In this document: piece by piece, positions 37,510 through 48,120 of the stretch
How positions within the stretch are numbered: position 1 is the stretch's first letter
Layout of the letters: each line of letters begins with the position of its first letter
NCBI RefSeq assembly: GCF_029714305.1
Contig: NZ_CP121647.1
Coordinates: 7,212,501 to 7,276,500 of the forward strand
Reading direction: 5' to 3'
DNA: 64,000 bases
Source: Bradyrhizobium sp. CB3481
Lineage (GTDB): Bacteria > Pseudomonadota > Alphaproteobacteria > Rhizobiales > Xanthobacteraceae
Position numbers and translations under genes: made by a program
Notes under the pieces: model-generated
The model's database searches: none
The model's input: the letters and a program-made list of their open reading frames with translations, nothing else
Told to the model about the DNA's origin: nothing

Positions 37510-37525
37510 GTGAACAACTATTCAC
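37510..37525 (-). promoter_or_regulatory. Inverted repeat overlapping a putative promoter of the tetR gene
   Basis: GTGAA-CAACTA-TTCAC is an inverted repeat with five-base arms around a six-base centre. On the minus strand it overlaps a possible -35 (TTGTTC) with a -10-like CATACT 18 bases further. This layout fits autoregulation by the TetR protein at 36731-37405. Not proven. Confidence 0.42.
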
Positions 37526-37622
37526 GACCGATGACAAGCTGGTTTTGCGAACCGGCAGGATACGATCTTTCCGGCAACCCCCGTTCAGACCATTAACAGG
37601 CCCTCAACGCCGCCCGGCTAGC

Positions 37623-38486
37623 ATGCGGGCAATGGGCAGCCTCAAATCATTCCCCGCGCTTTGGCGGACCCGCCGATGGCCGCGCCTCGCTATATTCCTG
37701 GCCGGCGGACTGCTGATCGGCATCATCATCGGCGCGTTCATGAAGTGGCGCGCGAGCGGGTCCGATTGGGCCACCATACCGCCGCCGCCGCGCGTGGAAC
37801 GGCCATGCAGCCCAGTATCCGGCAAGACGGCGATCATCGTCGTGCATGGCCAGAGCAACGCGGCCAACTGGGGCAGCGCTCGGTATACGGCGCGCGAAGC
37901 CGTCGACAATTTCGATCCCGCAACGGGCAGATGCTTTGCCGCCGCCGACCCGCTGCTCGGCACCGACGGCATGGGTGGCAGCTTTGCAACGCATCTTGGT
38001 GACATGCTGATCCAGAGCGGACGCTACGACCGGGTGATCCTCATGCCGATCGCCAAGGGCGGCGCCTCGCTTTCCTACCTGAACGACGAGGGTGCCGAGC
38101 TGACGACCAACGGCATTGCGAAACTGAAGGCTGCGGGCCTGACGCCCACGCACATCCTGTTTCAGCAGGGCGAACGGGATGCGCTGATGACGACGTCAGC
38201 CGAACAATATGCCGCGTTGCTGCATCAGCTCGTGAAGCGGTTTCGCGCCGTCGGTTTCGATGCACCGTTCTACGTGTCGCGCAGCGCGAAATGCGACTAT
38301 GCCGGCCCGACGAACATCGCGGCAGTCCGCGCCGGGCAGCTAGCAGCGGTCGACGCGGCGCTGAACATCCGCCAGGGACCGGATACCGATACGATCGGAA
38401 ATGAAGGCCGCAGCTCCGACGGCTGCCATATGAACGGGATCGGCACGCTTGCGAATGCCGCCCTGTGGGCGGCGTTCATCAAATAG
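37623..38486 (+). CDS. Membrane-anchored sialate O-acetylesterase-like (SASA/SGNH) esterase
   Basis: A 287-residue protein with an N-terminal membrane anchor (LAIFLAGGLLIGIIIGAFMKW) and an SGNH-type esterase domain. The blocks are VVHGQSNAANWG (nucleophile Ser), FQQGERDAL, and SSDGCHMNGIG (catalytic Asp and His). This is the SASA/DUF303 pattern of carbohydrate acetylesterases, so removal of O-acetyl groups from an extracytoplasmic glycan is likely. A second in-frame ATG at 37632 is equally possible. Its last 8 bp overlap the end of the converging GT87-type gene. Confidence 0.78.
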   Translation: MRAMGSLKSFPALWRTRRWPRLAIFLAGGLLIGIIIGAFMKWRASGSDWATIPPPPRVERPCSPVSGKTAIIVVHGQSNAANWGSARYTAREAVDNFDPATGRCFAAADPLLGTDGMGGSFATHLGDMLIQSGRYDRVILMPIAKGGASLSYLNDEGAELTTNGIAKLKAAGLTPTHILFQQGERDALMTTSAEQYAALLHQLVKRFRAVGFDAPFYVSRSAKCDYAGPTNIAAVRAGQLAAVDAALNIRQGPDTDTIGNEGRSSDGCHMNGIGTLANAALWAAFIK

Positions 38487-39699
38487 CAGCACCCACCGCA
38501 ACGGCCCTCGGCGCCGGCTCATGCCGCCACCATGATCCGGCGCGGCGCAGGATCAGCGCACCGACGAGCAGCGTGGCACCGAAGCCCGTCGGTATTCCCG
38601 TGAACATGTAGCAAGTGATGAGAGCGACGACGGCGCCGAGCGCCGGAAGCTCGTAAGAACGAAAGCCGCTCTTCAAGCCGATGCGGACGATGAAGCCGAT
38701 CGGGATCGCCAGCACCATCATGTCGTAGACAAACAGATAGGGTGTGGTCAGCAGCGTGCCGACGGCAAGCGCCGCAGCCTTCAGCGTATACGGCACGCGG
38801 CTGCGCCACATCAGCGCCAGCACCACGGCAACCGAGGCGGTGAGAACCCACTGGAACGCCCAGCCGAGCGGCTCGCTGCCGCCGAAATAGCGTACCAGCG
38901 AGAAGATGCTTTGCAGCTTCCACCAGGTCGCCTTGCCCTCGGTCAGGAACGCCTGCGAAAAACGCGGCATCCAGTGAAAGAAGGCGAGCCAACTCTCAAA
39001 GCCCAAGGCGACCGCGGAAGCGAGCGCCAGCGCGACCGCGGTCACCGCGGCGCTGATGAACACCCGCCAATGCCCGGCCGCGATCAGCACGACCGGAAAC
39101 AGCAGCCCGTATTGCGGCTTGTAGGTCAAAAGCCCGAGGCAAATGCCCGCGAGGACAGGCCGGACGGGGATCAGATAGATCGTGCCGCCGATCAGTGCCG
39201 CGGTGAGGAAGCCGTTCTGCCCGGCATAGGTGTTCATCAGCACCGTCGGAATCGCGAGTGCGATCAGGATGCCGAGATTGTGTCCGACGATGGCGCGCAT
39301 GACAGCGAGATAGGGCAACATGCTGACATAGACCCAGCCGGCATAGCCCACCGAATAGGGCAGCATCGCGAGCAGCGAGGCGACGAGCAGAAATGGCGGC
39401 GGATAGTGCCAGGCAAAATAGCCGGTGAAGTCCTGTCCGAGCTTAGCGACCTCGACCTGCTTCTGGATGTCCCAATCATAGGCCTGTGCCGGAACGCCCT
39501 CGAGCACCAGGCGGCCGGCGGCCCAGACATTGATGAAGTCAGTCGGAATCCCGAGACCTTCCGGGTTGTAGATCCACCAGCTCGCGAAATAGGCCGCCGG
39601 ACAAAGCGCGACATTGGCCACCGCCAGCGCCAGACACACTTTCACGAGCCACTCGGGAATAGCGGCTTGCTCGCGTGCGGTCTTCGGAGAGGCGATCAT
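38479..39699 (-). CDS. GT87/DUF2029-type membrane glycosyltransferase
   Basis: A 406-residue inner-membrane protein with about ten hydrophobic segments. The DUF2029 signature shows as FWAWHYPPPFL-like text (here FAWHYPPPFLLVAS) after a first loop with DFINVWAAGRLVLEG, and NTYAGQNGFLTAALIGG in the middle, as in polyprenyl-phosphate-mannose-dependent mannosyltransferases. The acceptor is unknown. The ATG at 39699 is chosen because the preceding residues do not belong to the family. It converges with the acetylesterase gene with an 8-bp overlap. Confidence 0.83.
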   Translation of the reverse strand: MIASPKTAREQAAIPEWLVKVCLALAVANVALCPAAYFASWWIYNPEGLGIPTDFINVWAAGRLVLEGVPAQAYDWDIQKQVEVAKLGQDFTGYFAWHYPPPFLLVASLLAMLPYSVGYAGWVYVSMLPYLAVMRAIVGHNLGILIALAIPTVLMNTYAGQNGFLTAALIGGTIYLIPVRPVLAGICLGLLTYKPQYGLLFPVVLIAAGHWRVFISAAVTAVALALASAVALGFESWLAFFHWMPRFSQAFLTEGKATWWKLQSIFSLVRYFGGSEPLGWAFQWVLTASVAVVLALMWRSRVPYTLKAAALAVGTLLTTPYLFVYDMMVLAIPIGFIVRIGLKSGFRSYELPALGAVVALITCYMFTGIPTGFGATLLVGALILRRAGSWWRHEPAPRAVAVGAAI

Positions 39700-40001
39700 G
39701 CGCGGGTCCTTGCTTGTGCTCCTTTCCGAAGGCGCACACCCCAAGCAATAGGCCGGACTGAATTGAGGAAATCTTAAGTTTTGGGACGGTGACGCGGGTT
39801 ATTCTCCGCCGTGCCGGCGTTCGCGGAGCCGACAGTGAGCCCCCTATTCCCAGCGCAGCGCGCCGCCTTCGTCGCGCGCTCTCCTTGCGCAATGACGGCT
39901 CGGCTGCACAGGTAGGCATGGCGCACTTCACACGACACGGCGCTTTGCCCGTCCTGTGATGCTGCCTATGCTTTGGCCACGTGAGATCGAAGGAGACCGC
40001 G
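39700..40001. other. About 300-bp gap without a supported gene
   Basis: The gap separates the leftward GT87 gene and a small rightward gene. It is GC-rich with short imperfect palindromes around 39850-39900 (CGCGCCG..CGCGCG type). No coding frame is convincing. Confidence 0.5.
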
Positions 40002-40202
40002 ATGCGCTTTTGGATTCAATGCACGAGGTTCGAGACGGGACAAACCATTCACATCAACATCGCGCTCGTCGGCAGCATGTCGCGCGACGGCGAGCGCACC
40101 GTGCTCGCCTTCGTCGGTGGCGACGGGCAGACGATCGAGGTGACGGAGACACCGGAACACATTCTGGCTGTACACCTCGGGGCTCCAACCGCGGCGCCAT
40201 GA
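40002..40202 (+). CDS. Small hypothetical protein
   Basis: A 66-residue soluble protein, MRFWIQCTRFETGQTIHINIALVGSMSRDGERTVLAFVGG..., probably all beta strands. The ATG at 40002 has a good AAGGAG six bases upstream. I do not recognise the family. The pattern resembles small proteins that detect or bind a ligand, but that is a guess. A bidirectional terminator follows directly. Confidence 0.62.
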   Translation: MRFWIQCTRFETGQTIHINIALVGSMSRDGERTVLAFVGGDGQTIEVTETPEHILAVHLGAPTAAP

Positions 40203-40215
40203 TGTTTCACAAAAA

Positions 40216-40239
40216 AAACGCGGCGTCTCCGCCGCGTTT
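40216..40239. terminator. Bidirectional terminator between a small gene and ftsH
   Basis: The stem AAACGCGGCG / CGCCGCGTTT with a TCTC loop lies 13 bp after the stop of the small rightward gene and 21 bp after the ftsH stop on the other strand. Read leftward, it is followed by further T residues (eight in all on that strand), so it should be strong for ftsH; the rightward T-run is only three. Confidence 0.85.
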
Positions 40240-40260
40240 CCTATTCCACCTGCAATCCGC

Positions 40261-42183
<1,923 letters not shown>

Positions 42184-42449
42184 TGATCTTCCTTCGTGGT
42201 CGCGCGGATCGCGGCCCTATGTCCTTGGCAGTAAGCCTTGAAAATCCTTGGGTAGTGAGGCGAGAATCCCCGGTCCACTGCATCCCAATTTAGGTGGCGC
42301 CCGGGTCAATGCCAAGGGAACCACGCAGGACTATTTAACGCATCTTAACGCGATTCCCGGTCAAAAAATGGCGCAGAATCCGAGCTTTTTCCGGGGTGGT
42401 TAAGGCTCTCCGTCCCCATATCGCAGATACCGCGATAAGGAAATGGCAC

Positions 42450-43484
42450 TCACACCCTGCTACCACGGCGCGGCGGCGCCGGGTCAACATGGATTCGACC
42501 TCGGATCAGGCTGATCGCGGCCCCCGCCAGCGTCTGTTTCAGCTTTGCCGGCCTCTCGCTACCAGCAATAGCCCGGTCCAGCACGGCCAACAGGGTTTCC
42601 ACCTTGCCGAGTTCCGCAGGTCCTTCGTGGCCCGTCCGATCGATGGCGCGCTTGAGCAGCCGAAGCCGGATCTCTTCAGGCAGACCGGCAAATGCCTGCG
42701 CATCGAAGCCGAAGCGCGAGGCATCGTCGCGATTGTTCAAGGCGAGATAGCGCTCGGCGCCGTCGGCCAGAACCTCGATGGCGGCATTGGCCCGCGCCAG
42801 GCGAAACGCCAGCCGTGCCAGGTTTCGGCTGTCGCCGCCCTCCTCGGCCAGCGCCGGCATCAGTGCCCGCAGCCGCGGCCGCGTAAAGCTCATGTCGCGA
42901 TTGGTGGGATCGTCGGCAAAGCTGATCTTCGCCTTGCCGAGTGTCGCAATGAGCCGGGATTTCGGGATATCCAGCAACGGCCGCGCCAGCCATACGCCCT
43001 CGCGTTCGCTCTCGCGCGCCATCGCCGCTAGACCCGCGATGCCGCTGCCGCGCAGCATCCGCATCAACAGCGTCTCGGCCTGATCGTCCCGGGTATGGGC
43101 GGTGAGGATATGCGTGGCGCCGCTCGCCTGCGCGGCCTTTGCCAGCAACTGATAGCGCGCCGCGCGTGCCGCGGCCGGCAGGCCGCTCTTCGGTTTCGCT
43201 CCGGTCCAGCGCAACGTGCGGTGAGGCAGATCGAGCTCACCCGCGAGCCGCTTGACGTCGCGCGCCTCCCGCGCTGCCTCCGGCCGCAAGCCATGATCGA
43301 TGGTGACGGCAATCATACGCGGTCCCCGTTTCAGGCCGCGGCGCCAGCGCGCCGCCAGCCACATCAGGGCAAGCGAGTCGGGTCCTCCGGACACCGCCAG
43401 TACAAGCGCGGGCGCGGCCTTCCAGTGTGCAAACAGCTCTTTCGCTTGCTGTGCCGAGATCGGCGAATGGTCGGGATCGGGCAT
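42450..43484 (-). CDS. tilS: tRNA(Ile)-lysidine synthase
   Basis: A 344-residue PP-loop ATPase that adds lysine to C34 of the AUA-reading tRNA(Ile), changing both codon and amino-acid identity. The PP-loop SGGPDS lies at residues 32-37, followed by VTIDHGLRPEAAREA and ILTAHTRDDQAETLLMRMLRGSG, all diagnostic. The long C-terminal domain of E. coli TilS is shortened, as usual in this group. In many relatives it follows cpoB directly; here a catalase gene on the other strand intervenes. Confidence 0.94.
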   Translation of the reverse strand: MPDPDHSPISAQQAKELFAHWKAAPALVLAVSGGPDSLALMWLAARWRRGLKRGPRMIAVTIDHGLRPEAAREARDVKRLAGELDLPHRTLRWTGAKPKSGLPAAARAARYQLLAKAAQASGATHILTAHTRDDQAETLLMRMLRGSGIAGLAAMARESEREGVWLARPLLDIPKSRLIATLGKAKISFADDPTNRDMSFTRPRLRALMPALAEEGGDSRNLARLAFRLARANAAIEVLADGAERYLALNNRDDASRFGFDAQAFAGLPEEIRLRLLKRAIDRTGHEGPAELGKVETLLAVLDRAIAGSERPAKLKQTLAGAAISLIRGRIHVDPAPPRRGSRV

Positions 43485-43678
43485 GGCTCTGCGGGCGTGG
43501 TGAGAACGCTTATGTTTGGAGCGATCTGTCCATTACCGCAAGGCGCTTGCCCTCCCGTCAACCCACATCCGCGACCACCGTTCCTATCGAGGCAGCTGTC
43601 TGCCGGCACGCGCTGGTTTAGGAACAAACCACAGAGGCCCTCGTTCGGGATTCTTCATCCCAACCGCCGAGGCCTCCC

Positions 43679-44947
43679 ATGTATCACCATGTCAAGAAAC
43701 TGATGTTCACCGTCCGCGTCGACGAGCCCGATCCGCGCTTCGGCAACATGCTGCTCGAACAGTTCGGCGGCGCCAATGGCGAACTCGCGGCCGCCATGCA
43801 GTATTCAATTCAAGGGCTCAACTGCGAGGATCCGGATCGCAAGGACCTCTTGATGGATATCGGCACGGAAGAGCTGAGCCACCTTGAGGTCGTCGGCACG
43901 CTGGCGCGCATGCATCTCAAACCCGCAAAGTTCGATCGTCAGGCCGCGGAGGCCGACCCGCTCATCGCCATCGCGGGCGGCGGCGGCGTCAACCTGTTCA
44001 ACTCGCAAGGCAACGCCTGGACCGCCGACTATCTGAAGATCACAGGCGAGCTCGACGTCGACCTGCGCAGCAACATCGCGGCGGAGGCACGGGCCAAGAT
44101 CGTCTACGAGCGGCTGATCAATTTCTGTGACGATGCCGGCACCAAGGACGCGCTGCAGTTCCTGATGACCCGCGAGATCACCCATATGAAGGCGTTCGCG
44201 CTGGCGCTTGAAAGCATGCAGAAGCCGGCCTTCAGCATCGGACGCATCGCACCGACCCCGGGGCTGGTCGATCAGTTCTTCAACGATTCCACCGGCACCG
44301 GCGATCACGGCGAGATCGACACCCGTGGCCCGTGGAATGAGGGCGGCGACTGGGTGTTCACGGAATCGCCCGCCATCCAGGCCGATGCAGGTGCCGGCAC
44401 CGTCATCGTCACGGAGAGTTCGCCGCCCGTCGACGAAGCCGGCTTGACCGAACTCCTGATTGATGAGCTTCGCGACATCCTGCATGCGGAAAAGCAGCTC
44501 ACCAAGGCGCTGCCGAAAATGGCCGAGGCTGCGCGCTTCGATCAGCTCCGCGAGCTGTTCGAGCAGCATCTCGTCGAGACCGAGAACCAGGTTGAGCGCA
44601 TCAATGAATGCTTCGACCTGCTTGGCAAGACCGCCCGCGCAAAGCCCTGCAAAGGCATGATGGGGCTGATCGAGGAAGGCCAGGAGGTCATGACCGAGGG
44701 CGAGGAAAAGGAAGATGCCGCTGCCGACCTCGCGCTGATCGGCGCCGCCCAGCGCGTCGAGCATTACGAGATGTCGGCCTACACCACGGCAAAGAACCTC
44801 GCCCAGCAATTGCGCCACAGCGCGGTGGTCGCCTTGTTGTCGAAGTCGCTGGCGGAAGAGGAAAACTCCGATCAGCTTCTCAACCAAGTCGCGCGGTCGC
44901 TGATGTCGGTGGCGAAAATGCCGGCGGCGATCGAGCAGGCCGAATAG
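43679..44947 (+). CDS. Manganese catalase fused to a DUF892 (YciE/YciF) ferritin-like domain
   Basis: A 422-residue two-domain protein. Residues 1-225 are a non-heme dimanganese catalase. Glu35, Glu65 and His68 (TEELSH), Glu136 (AEARAK) and His169 (EITHMKAF) fit the five metal ligands of the Lactiplantibacillus plantarum enzyme, including the 33-residue spacing of the last two. After a linker (226-255), residues 257-415 are a DUF892 four-helix domain (LIDELRDILHAEKQLTKALPKMAEAA, ETENQVERINECFDLLG, AAQRVEHYEMSAY). Both parts are ferritin-like bundles. It should destroy hydrogen peroxide; the role of the second bundle is unknown. The gene lies opposite to and between cpoB and tilS. No Shine-Dalgarno is clear. 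Confidence 0.9.
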   Translation: MYHHVKKLMFTVRVDEPDPRFGNMLLEQFGGANGELAAAMQYSIQGLNCEDPDRKDLLMDIGTEELSHLEVVGTLARMHLKPAKFDRQAAEADPLIAIAGGGGVNLFNSQGNAWTADYLKITGELDVDLRSNIAAEARAKIVYERLINFCDDAGTKDALQFLMTREITHMKAFALALESMQKPAFSIGRIAPTPGLVDQFFNDSTGTGDHGEIDTRGPWNEGGDWVFTESPAIQADAGAGTVIVTESSPPVDEAGLTELLIDELRDILHAEKQLTKALPKMAEAARFDQLRELFEQHLVETENQVERINECFDLLGKTARAKPCKGMMGLIEEGQEVMTEGEEKEDAAADLALIGAAQRVEHYEMSAYTTAKNLAQQLRHSAVVALLSKSLAEEENSDQLLNQVARSLMSVAKMPAAIEQAE

Positions 44948-44970
44948 TAATCGACGCGGTTCGCCAATTT

Positions 44971-44998
44971 CTCCTGCAGCTCCTCGACGCTGCAGGAG
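44971..44998. terminator. Inverted repeat between the catalase and cpoB stops
   Basis: Nine-base arms CTCCTGCAG / CTGCAGGAG around a ten-base loop lie between two converging genes, starting 24 bp after the catalase stop and ending 8 bp before the cpoB stop. There is no T-run on either side, so it is a candidate weak bidirectional terminator only. Confidence 0.5.
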
Positions 44999-45005
44999 AT
45001 CGTAG

Positions 45006-46136
45006 TCAGCACTTGACCCGCTTCTGCTCGCGATCGACGGCCGCCTTCACGCCGGCAGACGCACGCGGATATTTCCGCCCGACCTCGCCGAGCGCCGCGC
45101 AGGCGGCTTCCTTTTCCTTCAGTGCCGCCAACGACTGGCCGAGCCGCAGCAGTGCATCAGGCGCCTTGCCGGACTTGTCGTGTTTGGAGGTCACGCCGAG
45201 GAACGCTTCGGCGGCGTCGCGATATTGCTGGCGCTGGAAATAGCTTTCGCCGAGCCAGTATTGCGCGTCTCCGACCAGCGCATCGTTCGGATATTTCTGC
45301 GCGAAGTTCTTCATGGTCTCTTCGGCCAGCGCATAGTCCTTGCGCTGCATGTAGCCGATGCCGAGATCGAACTCGTCCTTCGGCGTCGCCGAAGGCGGCA
45401 GCGTGGCCAGCGCGGCGCTGGCGCCGGGTCCTGGGCCGCGCGGCGGAGCGGCCGCGGGCAAGGCGCCGGCGGAATCACGCGGGCCACCGATATTGAGCGG
45501 CTCGCCAGGAGCGTGTCCGCCGGGGGCACCGACCGCAGCGTCGCTCGACATCGGCATCTGGCCGCCGCCGAGTGCCCGCGGCGCACCGGGAGCATTGGGG
45601 TTCTGGCTTGGGTCGAAGGCATCGCCGCGGCGCCGTCCTCCGGCTCCGGGGGCGGCCTGCTCCTGCACGATGGGTGCGGGCGAGGCAATCTGCGGCTGCC
45701 GGTCATAGCCGGGCTGCGCCTGCGGGTAGCCCTGCGGTTGCTGGCGATAGCCCTGTTGCTGCGGATACCCCTGTTCTGCGGCGGGACCAGGCTGAACCGG
45801 CGGCGGCGCGGCGGCCACGCCGGGCTGCGCCGCTTGAGGCTGGCCGCCCGGTGCCGGCGGCGCAGCGCCGAGCTGGCGCAGCCGCTCTTCGAGCTGCCGA
45901 TTGCGGTACTGCAACTCCTCGTTCTGGCCGGTCAATTGCCGAAGCTGCTGTTCCAGCCGCTGGATCCGCATTTCCGCGTCGCCATCATCGGACTGCGGCT
46001 GGCCCTGCGGATAGCCTTGCGGCGCGCGTTCGCGTTCCCATGGAAACGTGATCTGTGCGGACGAGGTCTGGACAGACAAAGCCAGCATCGCGGCAATCGC
46101 CGCGGCGCCCGCTGCATTAAGGAATCTGGATGACAT
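45006..46136 (-). CDS. cpoB: Tol-Pal accessory protein CpoB/YbgF
   Basis: A 376-residue periplasmic protein that works with Tol-Pal to coordinate outer-membrane constriction and peptidoglycan synthesis. A signal peptide (ending TSSA) is followed by a trimerising coiled coil (MRIQRLEQQLRQLTGQNEELQ...), a long Pro/Gln/Gly-rich linker (about 95-245) and C-terminal TPR repeats (DEFDLGIGYMQRKDYALAEETM, AQYWLGESYFQRQQYRDAAEAF, DALLRLGQSLAALKEKEAAC). The linker is much longer than in E. coli. The ATG at 46136 sits right before the signal peptide. It is separated from pal by an oppositely oriented hydrolase gene. Confidence 0.93.
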   Translation of the reverse strand: MSSRFLNAAGAAAIAAMLALSVQTSSAQITFPWERERAPQGYPQGQPQSDDGDAEMRIQRLEQQLRQLTGQNEELQYRNRQLEERLRQLGAAPPAPGGQPQAAQPGVAAAPPPVQPGPAAEQGYPQQQGYRQQPQGYPQAQPGYDRQPQIASPAPIVQEQAAPGAGGRRRGDAFDPSQNPNAPGAPRALGGGQMPMSSDAAVGAPGGHAPGEPLNIGGPRDSAGALPAAAPPRGPGPGASAALATLPPSATPKDEFDLGIGYMQRKDYALAEETMKNFAQKYPNDALVGDAQYWLGESYFQRQQYRDAAEAFLGVTSKHDKSGKAPDALLRLGQSLAALKEKEAACAALGEVGRKYPRASAGVKAAVDREQKRVKC

Positions 46137-46315
46137 TTTGCCCTGACGACGAAATTCCGTGTCAAACGAAAGCAGAACACTCTGAGTAAGGGAGTACGCC
46201 GGAATTGTGACTGGCGCCTCCGATTCGGCTCGCTGGTTCCGGTATGGTTTAGTATCCCCTTCAAGACAAGCCGCATGGCCCGGCGGGCCGTTCACAAATC
46301 GAAGGAGCCCTGCCC

Positions 46316-47188
46316 ATGCACGTAACCGTGAACGGGGTGCGGCTGTTCTTCGATGTCGAGGGCCCGAAGCTCGTCCCCGACGGACCCGTGATGCGGGAAA
46401 AGCCAGTCTTGCTGATGCTGCATGGCGGGCCTGGCGCTGACCATTCGATCTACCGGCCCGCCTACTCGGCCTTGGCCGACATCGCCCAGATCGTCTACCT
46501 CGACCATCGCGGCAACGGCCGCAGCGAGGATGGGCCGCGCGAGGCGTGGAATCTGGCGCAGTGGGGCGACGACGTCGCTGCGTTTTGCGACACGCTCGGC
46601 ATCAGCAGTCCGATCGTGCTGGGTGCATCGTTCGGCGGCATGGTTGCGCTCAGCTATGCGACGCGGCACCCGAAGCACCCCTCGAAACTGATCCTGATCA
46701 GCACGGAAGCCCGCGGCGGCTCGTATCCGGAGCGTCGCGTGACGCTGTTCGAGCGCCTCGGCGGTCCGGAAGCGGGCGCGCTGGCCCGACGCCGGTTCCT
46801 GGAGCCGCAAAGCCCGTGGGGCCTGGCAGAGCGCGACGCCTGGCTACGGCTCGCCTTGCCTTTCTATACGCGCCGGCCGCGCGACCCGGACATGGCGCGC
46901 CGCGCCGTCAATCGCGCCGCGGTGGGTCTCCACTGGTTCGCGAGGCCCGGCGGCGAGAGCGACCGGTTCAACATGTTGCCGGATCTTGACCGCATCCGGT
47001 GTCCGACCCTGGTGATCGGCGGCGAGGACGATCCGATGCATCCGATCGAAAGCCAGGCGGACATCGCAGCCGCGCTACCAGCTCATCTGGTGCAGTTCGA
47101 ACGGTTCGCGGATTGCGGGCACGGCGTCGTGCCCGATGCGCCTGAACAAGCGATGGCACTCATCCGCAATTTTGTCCTGAAGCGCTAG
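46316..47188 (+). CDS. Alpha/beta hydrolase, proline iminopeptidase-like
   Basis: A 290-residue cytoplasmic serine hydrolase. The oxyanion motif is LMLHGGPGADHS (the HGGPG of prolyl aminopeptidases), the following loop is VYLDHRGNGRSE, the nucleophile elbow is LGASFGGMVA, the acid is in GGEDDPMHPI and the His in FADCGHGVVPD. HGGPG together with DxRGxGxS indicates the S33 peptidase group, but esterase activity is also possible. It is inserted on the plus strand between cpoB and pal, with a bidirectional terminator at its 3' end. Confidence 0.85.
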   Translation: MHVTVNGVRLFFDVEGPKLVPDGPVMREKPVLLMLHGGPGADHSIYRPAYSALADIAQIVYLDHRGNGRSEDGPREAWNLAQWGDDVAAFCDTLGISSPIVLGASFGGMVALSYATRHPKHPSKLILISTEARGGSYPERRVTLFERLGGPEAGALARRRFLEPQSPWGLAERDAWLRLALPFYTRRPRDPDMARRAVNRAAVGLHWFARPGGESDRFNMLPDLDRIRCPTLVIGGEDDPMHPIESQADIAAALPAHLVQFERFADCGHGVVPDAPEQAMALIRNFVLKR

Positions 47189-47257
47189 ATGAACTTCCTG
47201 CCGCGTTTTCTTAAGGCGCGCCCGCATCCACTTGGCCTGAAAGCACTATGCCAAATT

Positions 47258-47284
47258 AAACCGGCGCCCGAAGGCGCCGGTTTT
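47258..47284. terminator. Bidirectional terminator between the hydrolase and pal genes
   Basis: A perfect stem CCGGCGCC / GGCGCCGG with a CGAA tetraloop is bordered by AAA on the left and TTTT on the right. It is placed between the stops of two converging genes and should work on both. Confidence 0.88.
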
Positions 47285-47308
47285 GAGAACTAATGAAAGC
47301 GCTAACGC

Positions 47309-47800
47309 TCAGGCGCCGGCGTTCAGCACCGTGACGGCGCGGCGGTTCTGCGACCAGCAGGAGATGTCGTTACACACCGCCACCGGACGCTCCTTGCCGT
47401 AGGAGATCGTGCGCATGCGGTTCGGATCGATGCCGCGCGAGGCGAGATAGCTGCGCACCGACTGGGCGCGGCGCGCGCCGAGCGCGATGTTGTATTCGCG
47501 GGTGCCGCGTTCGTCGGCATGGCCTTCGATCGTGAAGGAGTAGCGGTTGTAGGTCTGCAGCCACTGCGCCTGCTTGTCGAGGGTTGCGATCGCCTGCGGG
47601 CTCAGATCGGTCTGGTCGCTCTCGAAGAACACGCGGTCGCCGACATTGACCACGAAATCCTGCTGGCTCCCCGGGGTGGCCGCGCTCGCCATCGCGCCAT
47701 CGGCGCCGATGTTGTTCTTGGCGCAGGCGCCCATCGACAGCGCCACCGCGACCACAGCCGCCAGCTTCCATCCCTGGAGGATACGCATCTGGTATTTCAT
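47309..47800 (-). CDS. pal: Peptidoglycan-associated lipoprotein Pal
   Basis: A 163-residue outer-membrane lipoprotein. The leader ends in a lipobox (LSMGAC). The OmpA-like peptidoglycan-binding domain spans about 50-160, with VFFESDQTDLSPQA, the diaminopimelate-binding motif EGHADERGTREYNIALGARRA and SYGKERPVAV. It anchors the outer membrane to the wall and is moved to division sites by TolQRA-TolB. The ATG at 47800 has GGCTCCGGA upstream; the longer reading starts seven codons earlier. Its usual neighbour tolB is 3.7 kb away. Confidence 0.95.
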   Translation of the reverse strand: MKYQMRILQGWKLAAVVAVALSMGACAKNNIGADGAMASAATPGSQQDFVVNVGDRVFFESDQTDLSPQAIATLDKQAQWLQTYNRYSFTIEGHADERGTREYNIALGARRAQSVRSYLASRGIDPNRMRTISYGKERPVAVCNDISCWSQNRRAVTVLNAGA

Positions 47801-48120
47801 TCCGGAGCCTCCAACGCTCACGTTTTTCGACTGTGATCCGGTCTACAGGTCGATGGTTAAACGAACGTTCCGTCAACCTTGATGGAACCTTGCCCGGCTC
47901 GATCAAATGCCGACAAACCGTGAAAAGCCACTGCGATAGTTAATGATTTGTAAATGTGGCGTGATGGTGAAGGCAAGTGCCCGAGGCCGGAAATCACCGG
48001 AATTGGCCAGTCCAGGGCAATATTCTTCGCGAAATGGCAAGCCTTCGCGCCCGGGATTTGACCTTAGACAGCAGGCGCGACGGGCCCGCATGATTCGGGT
48101 CCGTCGGCCATAGCTTCAGT
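47801..48120. other. 320-bp gap between pal and the FeeM-like gene
   Basis: No supported gene. The stretch holds the pal promoter, since it is fairly AT-rich near 47935-47960. An imperfect GC hairpin around 48078-48105 may end transcription of the FeeM-like gene. Confidence 0.4.
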
